From: Roseiarcus sp050010035
GTDB lineage: Bacteria > Pseudomonadota > Alphaproteobacteria > Rhizobiales > Beijerinckiaceae
DNA length: 17,213 nt
NCBI GenBank assembly: GCA_050010035.1
Contig: JBEKLU010000113.1
Span: forward strand, 1 to 17,213
Reading direction: 5' to 3'
In this document: positions 1 through 7,658 of the stretch, piece after piece
Position numbering within the stretch: position 1 is the first letter of the stretch
How the letters are laid out: the number at the start of each line of letters is the position of its first letter
The notes under the pieces: generated by a model
Told to the model about the DNA's origin: nothing
What the model saw: only the letters and a program-made list of their open reading frames with translations
Database searches by the model: none
Program-made: the position numbers and the translations under genes

Positions 1-281
1 GCCCACGTCTCTCTTTCTTCCGATGTAATTGTCAAACAGCAGCGAGGAGCAAACCTCCCCTACGAGCCCCGCGAAAACGCCTAGGCCTAAGCCCTCGGCG
101 CAACCACGAAACCCAAATCCCACACCCGGCGAAATCGCTTCGCCAAGCCGCCCTTGGCCAAGCCAAAAGCACGAGACGACCGAAATCCTCCACCCCCACC
201 TCTCAGTAGGGAGGAGCGCGTCTCGAGATCGTCCCGAAGTCCCGACGCCCCATCGGCCGCCAAAGCGCCAACGCCGTCGGT
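1..281 (-). other. Probable rRNA operon leader (16S gene lies beyond the left edge)
   Basis: Read on the minus strand, this stretch lies downstream of the strong promoter at 288-316 and ends in GAAGAAAGAGAGACGTGGGC (20-1), which closely resembles the pre-16S leader of many Rhizobiales rRNA operons. A boxA-like antitermination element sits at 30-41. No convincing protein gene is present on either strand; the open frames here have arginine/proline-rich shadow composition. The inference is that the transcript continues leftward into a 16S rRNA gene outside the window. The identification rests on remembered leader sequences, since the mature rRNA itself cannot be seen. Confidence 0.65.
30..41 (-). 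promoter_or_regulatory. boxA-like antitermination element of rrn leader
   Basis: On the minus strand the sequence reads TGCTGTTTGACA, close to the boxA consensus (TGCTCTTTAACA), which is bound by NusB-NusE in rRNA antitermination complexes. It lies just before the pre-16S leader sequence and about 240 nt after the expected transcription start, a normal place for boxA. Confidence 0.55.
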
Positions 282-287
282 CTGGTT

Positions 288-316
288 GGTATAGGCAAGG
301 TCCTCGCAACTGTCAA
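288..316 (-). promoter_or_regulatory. Strong sigma-70-type promoter, probably rrn P1
   Basis: On the minus strand the -35 is TTGACA (316-311), the spacer is exactly 17 bp and the -10 is TATACC (293-288). An A/T-rich tract (AAAAAGAAT) directly upstream of the -35 could act as an UP element. The start of transcription should be near 281. A near-consensus promoter with no protein gene downstream, leading into an rRNA-type leader, fits an rRNA operon promoter. Confidence 0.65.
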
Positions 317-563
317 ATTCTTTTTGCAAAAGAGTCGCAAAGGCCCGCGCCGCGGCGCGCCGGCTTGGAGATAACCGACGTGCGGGCGGGCGGCGGATCG
401 TCCGCCGGCCTCGCCGCACAAGCGCCATGGTTTGCGCGGAATGACGCGTCGATGGCGGCGCGGCCGCGCCTTTGCGTTGCGCGCGCCGGGCCGGGCCGCT
501 AACACTACGGGTCTCCGGAATGGCCGAGTTTTCCAGCGAGCGACAAGACAGACCGTGACGACC

Positions 564-2570
564 ATGGCCGCCCGAATCGCGCGTACGTCGATGCTCGCCG
601 AGCGGTCGCGCGCCAGCGTCGAGCTCGGCCACGAGCCGCCGATCGAAGTCGGCGGCTCGCGAATCGAGGGCCACGAGCGCCGCGGCGTTTCGCCGCGTTG
701 GCTCGCCGCCGTCGCGCTGGCCGGCCTCTGCGGTCTGGCGCTGATCGGCTCGGCGCTCTATCTCGACCTCGATCGTCAATCGACTTTCGCCGAAGCGCCG
801 GAATTCGCGGTGGCGACGCATCGGGAGGGCGAGCCGTTCGAGGGCGTCAATCCCGGCAAAGGCGATCGACTGGTGCGACCGATCGACATCGTCGCGGCCA
901 AGCAGACCTTCAAGGCGCCGACCACCATCAAGATCGGCGACAAGGAGGTCGTCAAGGCGCGGCCGTTCACGATCGTCTCCACCACGTTGACGACGACGCC
1001 GACGGGTTTCGCCGACGCCGTCCCGCCGTTCGACCCGCTCAAGGCGACGAACGGCTCGGCCGAAAAGGCCGACGCGCCGGCCGATCCCGGCCCGATGCAG
1101 GACGACGCCGAAGTCGCGTTTTCCCAGCGCGACCTCACCGCTGGGGACGCCGCGGCGGCGACGGGCGAACTGACGCTCGCCGAGGCGCAGGCGCAAGTGG
1201 TGGAAATGACCAAGGCGACGGCCGCCGGCGACAAGGCGCCGCCGCTGCCGCCGCAGATGCTGCTGATGCGCACGAGCCAGGCGGGCATCGATCCGTTAGG
1301 CTCTCTCTCCTACGCGACGAGCGGCGCCGAGGGCGCCGGCGCTCCTTTCGCTTCGATCGAAGTGCGCATGGTGCCGGAAAACGTCACGGACGCCGTCAAG
1401 ACCCCCGCGAGCGCCCGGTCCGACGGCCGCGAACGCCTGGTGCAGTTGCGACGCGGCGAAACATTCGAGGATCTGCTGCGCGCCAACGGCGCGAGCAAGG
1501 ACGCCGCCGAGGCGATCCTCGCCGCTTTCGGCGCCAGGCGCGGAGAATCGCCCGTCGCCGAGGGACAGAAGATCATCTTGCAGTACGACGAGCCGCCGAC
1601 CGAAGGCGGGCCGGCGCCGGTCGCGCGCGTATCGGTCTACGCCGACGAGCAGCTCAAGTCGACGATCGCGATCGACGACGACGGCGTCTACGTGCCGGTG
1701 ACGCTGCGCCGCGACGCCCCCAACAGCGCCGATTTGCAGGAGGAGGACAACGGCGGCATGAGCCTCTACGAGAGCGTCTACGAGACCGCGCTCAAGCAGG
1801 GCCTGCCCCACCCCATCATCGACGAACTGGTTCGCGCCTTCGCCAACGACGTCGACTTTCAACGCTCGGTCCAGCCCGGCGATTCGTTCGCGGCCTTCAT
1901 GTCCGAGGCGGACGAAATCGACGCGCATCCGCAGCTCTTGTTCGCGACGATGACGGTGCGCGATCAGACGTTCAAGTATTATCGCTTCCTGACGCTCGAC
2001 GACGGCCTCGTCGACTATTACGACGACAACGGCCGATCGACGCGCAAGTTCCTGATCCGCAAGCCGATCGTCGCCGGCGAAATCACCTCCCCGTTCGGCA
2101 TGCGCTACCATCCGATCCTGCATTATTCGCGCATGCACACCGGCGTCGACTGGGGGGGGCCGATCGGCACGCCGATCCTGGCGGCCGGCGCCGGCGTGAT
2201 CCTCATGGCGGAGTTCACCTCCGGTTACGGCCGGCGCGTCGAAATCCAGCACGCCAACGGCTATGTCACGACCTATTCGCACATGTCGGGCTTCGCCCGC
2301 GGCGTCGTTCCGGGCGCGCACGTCAGGCAGGGGCAGGTGATCGGCTACCTCGGTCAGTCGGGACTGGCGACCGGCCCGCATCTGCATTACGAAGTGATCA
2401 TCAACGGCAATTTCGTCGACCCGATGGCGATCAAGCTCGCGCGCACGCGCGAGTTCGACGGCAAGATGCTCGCCGCCTTCAAGCGCGAACGCGACCGCGT
2501 CGATCAGCTGATGGCGCAAGCGCCCAACGCCGCGCCGGGGCCGGCCGCCGTCGCCGCGAAACTCAACTGA
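564..2570 (+). CDS. M23 family metallopeptidase (LytM-type murein endopeptidase), membrane-anchored
   Basis: Predicted 668-residue zinc peptidase that would cut peptide cross-links of peptidoglycan. Near the N-terminus, after a basic cytosolic stretch, there is one hydrophobic segment (about residues 43-66, WLAAVALAGLCGLALIGSAL), so the bulk is periplasmic. A region around 285-345 (LRRGETFEDLLRANG...) resembles the LysM/OapA-like domain of MepM/Csd3/ShyA-type enzymes. The C-terminal M23 domain holds the zinc ligands H525 and D529 (HTGVD) and the HLHYE motif (H606, H608), so it looks catalytically intact. The frame stays open upstream to 432, but ATG 564 gives the expected short cytosolic tail; no strong ribosome-binding site decides it. 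A run of eight G (2152-2159) lies inside the active-site coding sequence. The 3' end overlaps convergent gluQRS by 8 bp. The family is sure, the exact bond cut is not known. Confidence 0.9.
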   Translation: MAARIARTSMLAERSRASVELGHEPPIEVGGSRIEGHERRGVSPRWLAAVALAGLCGLALIGSALYLDLDRQSTFAEAPEFAVATHREGEPFEGVNPGKGDRLVRPIDIVAAKQTFKAPTTIKIGDKEVVKARPFTIVSTTLTTTPTGFADAVPPFDPLKATNGSAEKADAPADPGPMQDDAEVAFSQRDLTAGDAAAATGELTLAEAQAQVVEMTKATAAGDKAPPLPPQMLLMRTSQAGIDPLGSLSYATSGAEGAGAPFASIEVRMVPENVTDAVKTPASARSDGRERLVQLRRGETFEDLLRANGASKDAAEAILAAFGARRGESPVAEGQKIILQYDEPPTEGGPAPVARVSVYADEQLKSTIAIDDDGVYVPVTLRRDAPNSADLQEEDNGGMSLYESVYETALKQGLPHPIIDELVRAFANDVDFQRSVQPGDSFAAFMSEADEIDAHPQLLFATMTVRDQTFKYYRFLTLDDGLVDYYDDNGRSTRKFLIRKPIVAGEITSPFGMRYHPILHYSRMHTGVDWGGPIGTPILAAGAGVILMAEFTSGYGRRVEIQHANGYVTTYSHMSGFARGVVPGAHVRQGQVIGYLGQSGLATGPHLHYEVIINGNFVDPMAIKLARTREFDGKMLAAFKRERDRVDQLMAQAPNAAPGPAAVAAKLN

Positions 2571-3459
2571 AGCTCACCGTGAGCCGCGACTCGTTCGGCG
2601 CGGCGAAACCCAGCGCGGCGCGCACCTCCAAGGCCGAATATCCCGCCGCGCGCAACGCGCGCAGCGGCGGCGACGAGGCGCTCTTCGACATCTTGGCGCC
2701 CTTGGCGTCGAGCACCAGGCGGTGGTGGCGATAGCGCGGCGCCGCCAGGCCGAGCAGCGCTTGCAGCAACCGATGCGCCGACGTCGCGGCCAGCAGATCG
2801 CGGCCGCGCACGACGTCGCTGACGCCCTGCAACGCGTCGTCGACGACCACCGCCAGATGATAGCTCGCCGCGCTGTCCTTGCCGCGCAACACGAAGTCGC
2901 CCCAGGCGGCGGGGTCGGCCCGATGCGGCGCCTCTCGCGCGCCCTCGCCGTATTCGGGCCAGCAAAGATCGGCCGGCGCCTCGGCGAGCGCGCGCGCCGC
3001 ATCGAGACGCAACGCCGCGCGCTCGCCGGCGGCGAGCCGCGCGGCGACGTCGCGCGCCTCCAGCGCGCGGCAGAGACCGGAATAGAGCGGCGCACCGTCG
3101 GGATCGCGCGCACGTCCTGCCGTGGCGGCGATTCGCGCGCGGCTGCAAAAGCAGGGATAGACGAGCCCCCGCGCGCTTAAACACGCGAGCGCGCCCGCGT
3201 AATCCTGCCCATGTTCGCTCTGGCGGCGCGGCGGCCCGTCGAAGACGAGCCCGAGCCAGTTGAGATCGTCCAAGATCGCCTGCTCGTATTCGCGCTTGCA
3301 GCGGGTTCGATCCAAGTCTTCAATGCGCAGCAGCAGACGACCGCGGACTTCAGCGGCGAGGCGCTGGTTCATGAGCGCTGAATAGGCGTGCCCGAGATGG
3401 AGCGCGCCGTTCGGCGAAGGCGCGAAGCGAAAGGTCGGACGCGGCGGCGGCGTGGTCAT
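2563..3459 (-). CDS. gluQRS: Glutamyl-Q tRNA(Asp) synthetase (GluQRS)
   Basis: 298 residues, a paralogue of the glutamyl-tRNA synthetase catalytic core without an anticodon-binding domain. It activates glutamate and attaches it to the queuosine at position 34 of tRNA(Asp). Visible signatures are the class I HIGH motif as HLGH (21-24) in FAPSPNGALHLGH, the KMSKS motif (256-260), and the zinc-site pattern PCFC (C103, C105) with Y126 and C130. The short length excludes a full GltX. The start codon is ATG at 3459, only 20 bp from the divergent glycosylase gene. The 3' end overlaps the convergent M23 peptidase gene. Confidence 0.93.
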   Translation of the reverse strand: MTTPPPRPTFRFAPSPNGALHLGHAYSALMNQRLAAEVRGRLLLRIEDLDRTRCKREYEQAILDDLNWLGLVFDGPPRRQSEHGQDYAGALACLSARGLVYPCFCSRARIAATAGRARDPDGAPLYSGLCRALEARDVAARLAAGERAALRLDAARALAEAPADLCWPEYGEGAREAPHRADPAAWGDFVLRGKDSAASYHLAVVVDDALQGVSDVVRGRDLLAATSAHRLLQALLGLAAPRYRHHRLVLDAKGAKMSKSASSPPLRALRAAGYSALEVRAALGFAAPNESRLTVSFS

Positions 3460-3479
3460 TGGCGATCGGCGGAAGGGCG

Positions 3480-4259
3480 ATGGCGGGCACTGTTTCCAAA
3501 AAGCGCGGGCGGGGCAAGGGCGCCGGGGGCGAGACGACGCCGAAGCCGCGCGCGGCGCCGGCCAAGCGCCGAGGCGCCCGTCGCACGACGGCCGGCGCGC
3601 CGCGCTACCATCCCGGCCCGCCGATCGACAGCGAGGCGGCCTTGGAGGAAGCGACCTCCCGGCTGCTCGCGCTCGATTGCGAGGTCGTCGGCCGCCTTCT
3701 GGCCGTCGGCGGGCCGCCGCCGCTGCGCTGGCGCGAGCCGGGCTTTTCCGGGCTGGCGGGGATCATCGTTTCGCAGCAAGTGTCGGTGGCGAGCGCCAAT
3801 GCGATCTTTGGCCGCCTCACGAGCGAATTGGCGCCGCTGAGCCCCGCCAGCCTGATCGCGGCCGACGACGCAACGCTCAAACGCTGCGGCCTGTCGCAAG
3901 GCAAGATGCGCGCGCTGAGGGCGCTCGCCGAGGCGACGGCCGGCGGCCTCGACCTCGAGGCGCTCGGCGCGCTCGACGCTGGGGACGCGCACGACGCGCT
4001 CGTGGCGGTGAAGGGCATCGGGCCGTGGACGGCCGATCTTTTCCTGCTGTTCAGTCTCGGCCATCCCGACGCCTTTCCCGCCGGCGACCTGGCCCTGCAG
4101 GAGGCGACGAGGATCGCGCTGGGGCTTCGCGCGCGCCCCGGCGCGCCGCGCCTGGAGAGAATCGCGGAACGCTGGCGGCCCTTGCGCGGCGTCGCGGCGC
4201 GCATGCTGTGGGCCTATTATCGCGGCGTCAAGCAGCGCGAGGGTGTCGTCGGCCGATAG
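3480..4259 (+). CDS. alkA: DNA-3-methyladenine glycosylase II family (AlkA-like, HhH-GPD)
   Basis: 259-residue base-excision-repair glycosylase expected to remove alkylated purines from DNA. The HhH-GPD core has the helix-hairpin-helix VKGIGPWTA (177-185), followed by the conserved Asp in PAGDLAL (D203), the catalytic residue of the superfamily. GLAGIIVSQQVS (about 92-103) matches the usual interrogating-helix region. The first roughly 40 residues are basic and low-complexity and may be a flexible tail. The frame is open to a TTG at 3459, but ATG 3480 has GGAAGG just upstream and avoids overlap with gluQRS. The N-terminal domain of E. coli AlkA is absent, as is common in the shorter bacterial AlkA/Mag forms. 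The hydrolase gene follows on the same strand. Confidence 0.88.
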   Translation: MAGTVSKKRGRGKGAGGETTPKPRAAPAKRRGARRTTAGAPRYHPGPPIDSEAALEEATSRLLALDCEVVGRLLAVGGPPPLRWREPGFSGLAGIIVSQQVSVASANAIFGRLTSELAPLSPASLIAADDATLKRCGLSQGKMRALRALAEATAGGLDLEALGALDAGDAHDALVAVKGIGPWTADLFLLFSLGHPDAFPAGDLALQEATRIALGLRARPGAPRLERIAERWRPLRGVAARMLWAYYRGVKQREGVVGR

Positions 4260-4320
4260 GATTGGCGCGCACGGCGCGTTCGCGCTAGACCGCGCACGAC
4301 CCTCGTCCTCGGAGCCTCCC

Positions 4321-5016
4321 ATGACGGCGAATTTGACCGGACCGCGCCTCGATCCCAGGAGCGGCCCCGCGCGGCAGCTCGTGGTTTTCCTGCACGGCTA
4401 CGGCGCCAACGGCGACGATCTGATCGCGCTCGGAGAGCAATGGCGCGCGCTGACGCCCCAAGCGGCCTTCGTCGCGCCGCACGCGCCCGAACGCTGCGCG
4501 GCTTCGCCGATGGGGCGGCAATGGTTCGCCTTGAGCGACTCTGCGCCCGACGACCCGCGTGGCGAAGCGGATCGCTGGCGCGGCGCCGTCGCCGCGCGGC
4601 CCGCGATCGACGCCTTCCTCGACGCGGAACTCGCCCGGCTCGGCCTCGACGATTCGCGCCTCGCGCTGGTCGGCTTCAGCCAGGGTGCGATGATGGCGCT
4701 GCACGTCGGCCTGCGCCGAAGCCGCGCGCCCGCCGCGATTCTGAGCTATTCCGGGCTGCTGATCGGTCCCGAGCGCCTGAACGAAGCCAACGCCCGCGAC
4801 GCGCGCGGCGAGCCGCCGCCGATCCTGCTGGTCCACGGCGATCAGGATCCGCTGATCCCGGTGATGGCGATGTTCGTGGCGATGAACGATCTCGCCAATG
4901 CGGAAATCCCCAGTCAATGGCATTTGTCGTTCGGCGTCGGCCACGGCATCGACGTCGGCGGCCTGCGCCATGGCGGATTGTTCCTGGCCAAAGCGTTCGG
5001 GATCGGGGCGCGCTGA
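4321..5016 (+). CDS. Alpha/beta hydrolase, phospholipase/carboxylesterase family
   Basis: 231-residue serine hydrolase of the Abhydrolase_2 (carboxylesterase/thioesterase, YpfH-like) family. The triad is visible: Ser120 in GFSQG, Asp176 in HGDQDPLIP and His208 in GVGHGID. The oxyanion region HGYGANGDD (25-33) is typical. No signal peptide is seen, so it is cytoplasmic. The chosen ATG has GGAG at 4311-4314, 6 nt upstream; a longer frame from 4243 would overlap the glycosylase gene without gain. It lies 61 bp after the glycosylase and may be cotranscribed. The natural ester substrate cannot be told from sequence. Confidence 0.88.
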   Translation: MTANLTGPRLDPRSGPARQLVVFLHGYGANGDDLIALGEQWRALTPQAAFVAPHAPERCAASPMGRQWFALSDSAPDDPRGEADRWRGAVAARPAIDAFLDAELARLGLDDSRLALVGFSQGAMMALHVGLRRSRAPAAILSYSGLLIGPERLNEANARDARGEPPPILLVHGDQDPLIPVMAMFVAMNDLANAEIPSQWHLSFGVGHGIDVGGLRHGGLFLAKAFGIGAR

Positions 5017-5056
5017 AAGGCGGCGCCGAGCCGGCGCGCCCTGCTGCGGGCGTCGG

Positions 5057-5084
5057 AAAAAGGCCCCGCGGGACGCGGGGCCTT
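5057..5084. terminator. Bidirectional rho-independent terminator
   Basis: A perfect 10-bp inverted repeat, AAGGCCCCGC (5060-5069) and GCGGGGCCTT (5075-5084), closes a 5-nt loop. On the minus strand the stem runs into a TTTTT tract (5061-5057), the standard form for ending the small secreted-protein gene, whose stop is at 5172. On the plus strand it lies 44 nt after the hydrolase stop and can serve there too, with a weaker T-run. Confidence 0.8.
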
Positions 5085-5171
5085 CGGGCGCGCCGCCTCG
5101 GGGAGGACGGCGCGCCTCACGCCGGCGACGGGGAGGAGAAGACGCCGGCGAATCGTTGCGGCGGATGCGCC

Positions 5172-5507
5172 TTACTGGCAGACGTCGACCCAACGGCGGC
5201 CGAGATAGCGGCCCCAACGGTCGTAGACCGGGCGATAGGCGGCGCAGCCGTCCGGGCCAGGGCCGTAGTAGGGGCCGGGGCCGTAATAGGGGCCTTGCGA
5301 GGCGATCGCCGCGCCGGCGGCGAGGCCGAGAATCCCCAAGCCGATCGCCGGGCCCCAATAGCCGCCGTACCAACGGCCGCCGGAGTAATATCTGGGGTGC
5401 CAGACGCCGGCCGCGTCGGCGGGCGAAGACGTCGCGGCGGCGACGCCGAGGCCGAGGAAGAGCGCCATCAACGCCACGGCGGTCGACTTGTTCAAGAATG
5501 CGCGCAT
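5172..5507 (-). CDS. Small secreted Tyr/Gly-rich protein, function unknown
   Basis: 111 residues. An N-terminal signal peptide (MRAFLNKS, then a hydrophobic core ending SPADAA) predicts cleavage near residue 33 and export to the periplasm. The mature part is aromatic and glycine-rich: a YYSGGRWYGGYWGP segment, a hydrophobic Gly/Ala stretch (GLGILGLAAGAA), a tandem YYGPGP YYGPGP, then CAAYRPVYDRWGRYLGRRW ending VDVCQ. Its two cysteines are 22 residues apart and could form a disulfide. Similar short proteins with an RxVYDxxGRYLG tail occur widely in Rhizobiales, vaguely recalling BA14K-type proteins, but no function is assigned. The start is set by TTGGAGG about 8 nt before ATG 5507; an in-frame ATG at 5528 is less suitable. 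It is monocistronic, ended by the terminator at 5057-5084. Confidence 0.8.
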   Translation of the reverse strand: MRAFLNKSTAVALMALFLGLGVAAATSSPADAAGVWHPRYYSGGRWYGGYWGPAIGLGILGLAAGAAIASQGPYYGPGPYYGPGPDGCAAYRPVYDRWGRYLGRRWVDVCQ

Positions 5508-5847
5508 GAGCTGCCTCCAATTTTCCAACTTCGCGCCGCAACGGCGCTTCTCTCGCGTACCGCGGGCTTACGGGACGCCCCGACGCTCGCACGAACGGTC
5601 GGCTGACAAATCGGCGCCTATTGGCCAAAAACACGGCGACGGGGCGCCGAAATCGCCGGATCACCGATAATTGAGCGCCGCGACCGCAACACCCTGAACA
5701 TTCATTCAGAATTCGAGTCGGGCGTCATGCCGCGCGGCAGCTCGACGACGCCGGAGACTTCGTCGCCGACGCGGCCCCGTCGGCGCCATGGCGACGACCG
5801 GCTCGGCGTCCCCGGCCGCCGCCCGCCCGCTCGCCTCGCTCGCGCGC
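5508..5847. other. Non-coding stretch between the small secreted protein and the acyl-CoA dehydrogenase
   Basis: It holds the 5' region of the small secreted-protein gene (minus strand, promoter not resolvable) and the 3' region of the dehydrogenase gene. A 10-bp palindrome CGCCATGGCG lies near 5784-5793, but no clear T-tailed terminator was seen. A minus-strand segment at about 5702-5770 has coding-like codon use without a start (see rejected items). Nothing else was recognised. Confidence 0.5.
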
Positions 5848-6984
5848 TCAAGGCTTCGTCAAGGCGCGCGCGACGATCACGCGCATGATTTCGTTGGCGC
5901 CTTCGAGAATCTGATGCACGCGCAGATCGCGCACGATCTTCTCCACCCCGTATTCGGCGAGATAGCCGTAGCCGCCGAACACCTGCAGCGCGTCGTTGGC
6001 CGCGTTGAACCCCGCGTCGGTGGCCACGCGCTTGGCCATCGCGCAGAGCCGCGTCGCGTCGGGCGAGCCGGCGTCGAGCGCGCTGGCGGCGCGCCACAGC
6101 AGCGAGCGCGCCGCCTCCAGCGAGGTCGCGATGTCAGCGAGGCGGAATTGCGTCGCCTGAAAATCGACGATGCGACGCCCGAACGCCTTGCGCTCGCCGG
6201 CGTAGACGAGCGCCTTGGCGAGCGCCGATTCGCCGCCGCCGAGCGAGCAGGCGCCGATGTTGAGCCGTCCGCCGTCGAGGCCGGCCATGGCGATCTTGAA
6301 GCCGTCGCCCTCCGCGCCGACGCGGCTCGCCGCGGGGATGCGCACGCCTTCGAGGATGACCTGCCGGGTCGGCTGGATATGCCAGCCCATCTTGCGCTCG
6401 GCGGCGCCGAACGACAGGCCCGGCGTTCCCTTTTCGACGAGGAACGCCGAGACGCCGGCGGCGCCCGCCGCGCCGGTGCGCGCCATCACGAGATAGAGGT
6501 GCGCCGCCCCCGCGCCGGAGATGAACTGCTTGACCCCGTCGAGCACATAAAAGTCGCCCTCGCGCCGCGCGCGCGTCGAAAGCGCAGCGGCGTCGGAGCC
6601 CGCGCCCGGCTCGGTCAGGCAATAGCTCGCAAGCAGCTCCATCGAGGCGAGCCTGGGCAGATAATGCGCTTGCAAGGCCGGCGAGCCGTAGCGGTCGATC
6701 ACCGAGGCGACCATGTTCTGGACCGATAGATACCCGGCTAGGCACGGGCAGCCCGTCGCCAGCGCCTCGAAGATCAGCGTCGCGTCGAGCCGCGTCATGG
6801 CGCAGCCGCCGTACTCCTTGCGCACGTAGATCGCCGCCATGCCGAGCGCCGCCGCCTCGCGCAGGACGTCGACCGGAAAATGCTTGGCTTCGTCCCAGGC
6901 CAGCGCGTTCGGGGCGATGCGCTTGTCGGCGAAGGAACGCGCCATGTCGCGGACGGCGACGTGGTCGGCGGTGAGGGTGAACAT
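5848..6984 (-). CDS. Acyl-CoA dehydrogenase, isobutyryl-CoA dehydrogenase-like
   Basis: 378-residue FAD enzyme that would form the 2,3-double bond of an acyl-CoA, passing electrons to electron-transfer flavoprotein. The family signature SYCLTEPGAGSDAA is present, and the C-terminal QILEGANEIMR carries the expected catalytic Glu (E361). Overall style (YGSPALQAHYLPRLASMELLASYCLTEP) is closest to ACAD8/isobutyryl-CoA dehydrogenases, and mmsA 0.8 kb upstream on the same strand supports a role in valine breakdown. ATG 6984 was chosen because it follows the toxin stop and begins with the family-typical FTLTADHVAVRDMA; the longer frame to 7026 would overlap the toxin gene. Substrate assignment is inference; a branched short-chain acyl-CoA dehydrogenase is the safe call. 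Confidence 0.9.
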   Translation of the reverse strand: MFTLTADHVAVRDMARSFADKRIAPNALAWDEAKHFPVDVLREAAALGMAAIYVRKEYGGCAMTRLDATLIFEALATGCPCLAGYLSVQNMVASVIDRYGSPALQAHYLPRLASMELLASYCLTEPGAGSDAAALSTRARREGDFYVLDGVKQFISGAGAAHLYLVMARTGAAGAAGVSAFLVEKGTPGLSFGAAERKMGWHIQPTRQVILEGVRIPAASRVGAEGDGFKIAMAGLDGGRLNIGACSLGGGESALAKALVYAGERKAFGRRIVDFQATQFRLADIATSLEAARSLLWRAASALDAGSPDATRLCAMAKRVATDAGFNAANDALQVFGGYGYLAEYGVEKIVRDLRVHQILEGANEIMRVIVARALTKP

Positions 6985-6997
6985 GCGGCGAGGCCTC

Positions 6998-7420
6998 TCA
7001 AGTCCAATCAGCGAGATGGACGACATCGCGCTCGTAGCGGGTTTTCGCGACCCCGGCTACGAAGGCGCGATCAAGCGTCACGAACGGCGCGGCGCGACGC
7101 CGCGCCAGCGCGAGATAGAAGCAGTCGTAGACCGAATGATCGAGTTCGCGCGCCAGCGCCAGCGCCGGCGCCGCCAAATCCGCCAATTCGATAAACTGTG
7201 GGATGAAGCGTCGTATCTCGTTCATTGCCGCGCTCGCGATATCGCCGTCGATCTCGCCAAGCCGCGCCTTTTTCCACAGGCTATTGGCGAGTTCCGCGAG
7301 CATCAACGACGGCGCGATGAGATCCGCGGAGCTGCGGATAAGGCGATTGGCGGCGACCGTGTCATTTTCACGGGCGAACCAGCAAAGCGCGACGCTCGCG
7401 TCGACAACGATTTCGCTCAC
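6998..7420 (-). CDS. vapC: PIN-domain ribonuclease toxin (VapC/FitB family)
   Basis: 140 residues, the toxin half of a type II toxin-antitoxin module. PIN nucleases use a cluster of acidic residues to bind metal and cut RNA; here these are D7 (VVDASV), E43 (LAELAN), D99 (SVYDCFYLALA) and D117 (VTLDRAF), all in the expected order, so the enzyme looks intact. It starts with GTG at 7420, overlapping the antitoxin stop as GTGA, the usual translational coupling. The RNA target is unknown. It ends 13 nt before the acyl-CoA dehydrogenase start, so that gene may be read through from the module. Confidence 0.9.
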   Translation of the reverse strand: MSEIVVDASVALCWFARENDTVAANRLIRSSADLIAPSLMLAELANSLWKKARLGEIDGDIASAAMNEIRRFIPQFIELADLAAPALALARELDHSVYDCFYLALARRRAAPFVTLDRAFVAGVAKTRYERDVVHLADWT

Positions 7421-7647
7421 CGATCTCGATCTTCTCTTACGAGCTTCGCCGGGTCGCTGCGATGTCCGGGCGGCGTCAGGCTTTGAAACTTCTCAGCGGC
7501 GGCCAAGCGCTCCTCGGGCGTGTAGGGCGCTGATTTCTCAATTACGGTGCGCAGTTCCTGCTCCAGGGACCGCCCGTGCGACTTGGCGCGCGCGCGGTGT
7601 GCCTCGAGCACGGCGTCCGGGACGTTGCGGATGAGAACCTGGGCCAT
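7417..7647 (-). CDS. FitA/VapB-type antitoxin (ribbon-helix-helix)
   Basis: 76 residues. The N-terminal MAQVLIRNVPDAVLEAHRAR with a following GRSLEQELRTVI helix is the FitA-like ribbon-helix-helix fold, which dimerises and binds DNA. The C-terminal part (from about TPEERLAAAEKF) would wrap around and inhibit the PIN toxin. It is encoded directly before the toxin with a 4-bp overlap. The start ATG at 7647 lies only 11 nt from the palindromic operator at 7659-7682, pointing to autoregulation. Confidence 0.88.
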   Translation of the reverse strand: MAQVLIRNVPDAVLEAHRARAKSHGRSLEQELRTVIEKSAPYTPEERLAAAEKFQSLTPPGHRSDPAKLVREDRDR

Positions 7648-7658
7648 CGCACATCTCT

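Noticed and set aside
87..1196. Long open frame on the minus strand over the rrn region and the M23 gene
   Set aside because: Arginine-rich shadow composition, no domain, and it overlaps both the rrn promoter and a clear M23 gene.
4285..5664. 459-codon open frame on the minus strand
   Set aside because: It runs antisense to the hydrolase, through the terminator and over the small secreted-protein gene; composition is arginine-rich shadow.
5702..5790. Minus-strand segment reading GRVGDEVSGVVELPRGMTPD with coding-like codon use before a TGA
   Set aside because: No start codon gives a sensible N-terminus, and the frame upstream is arginine-rich noise from the dehydrogenase gene. It could be a remnant but there is no recognisable family.
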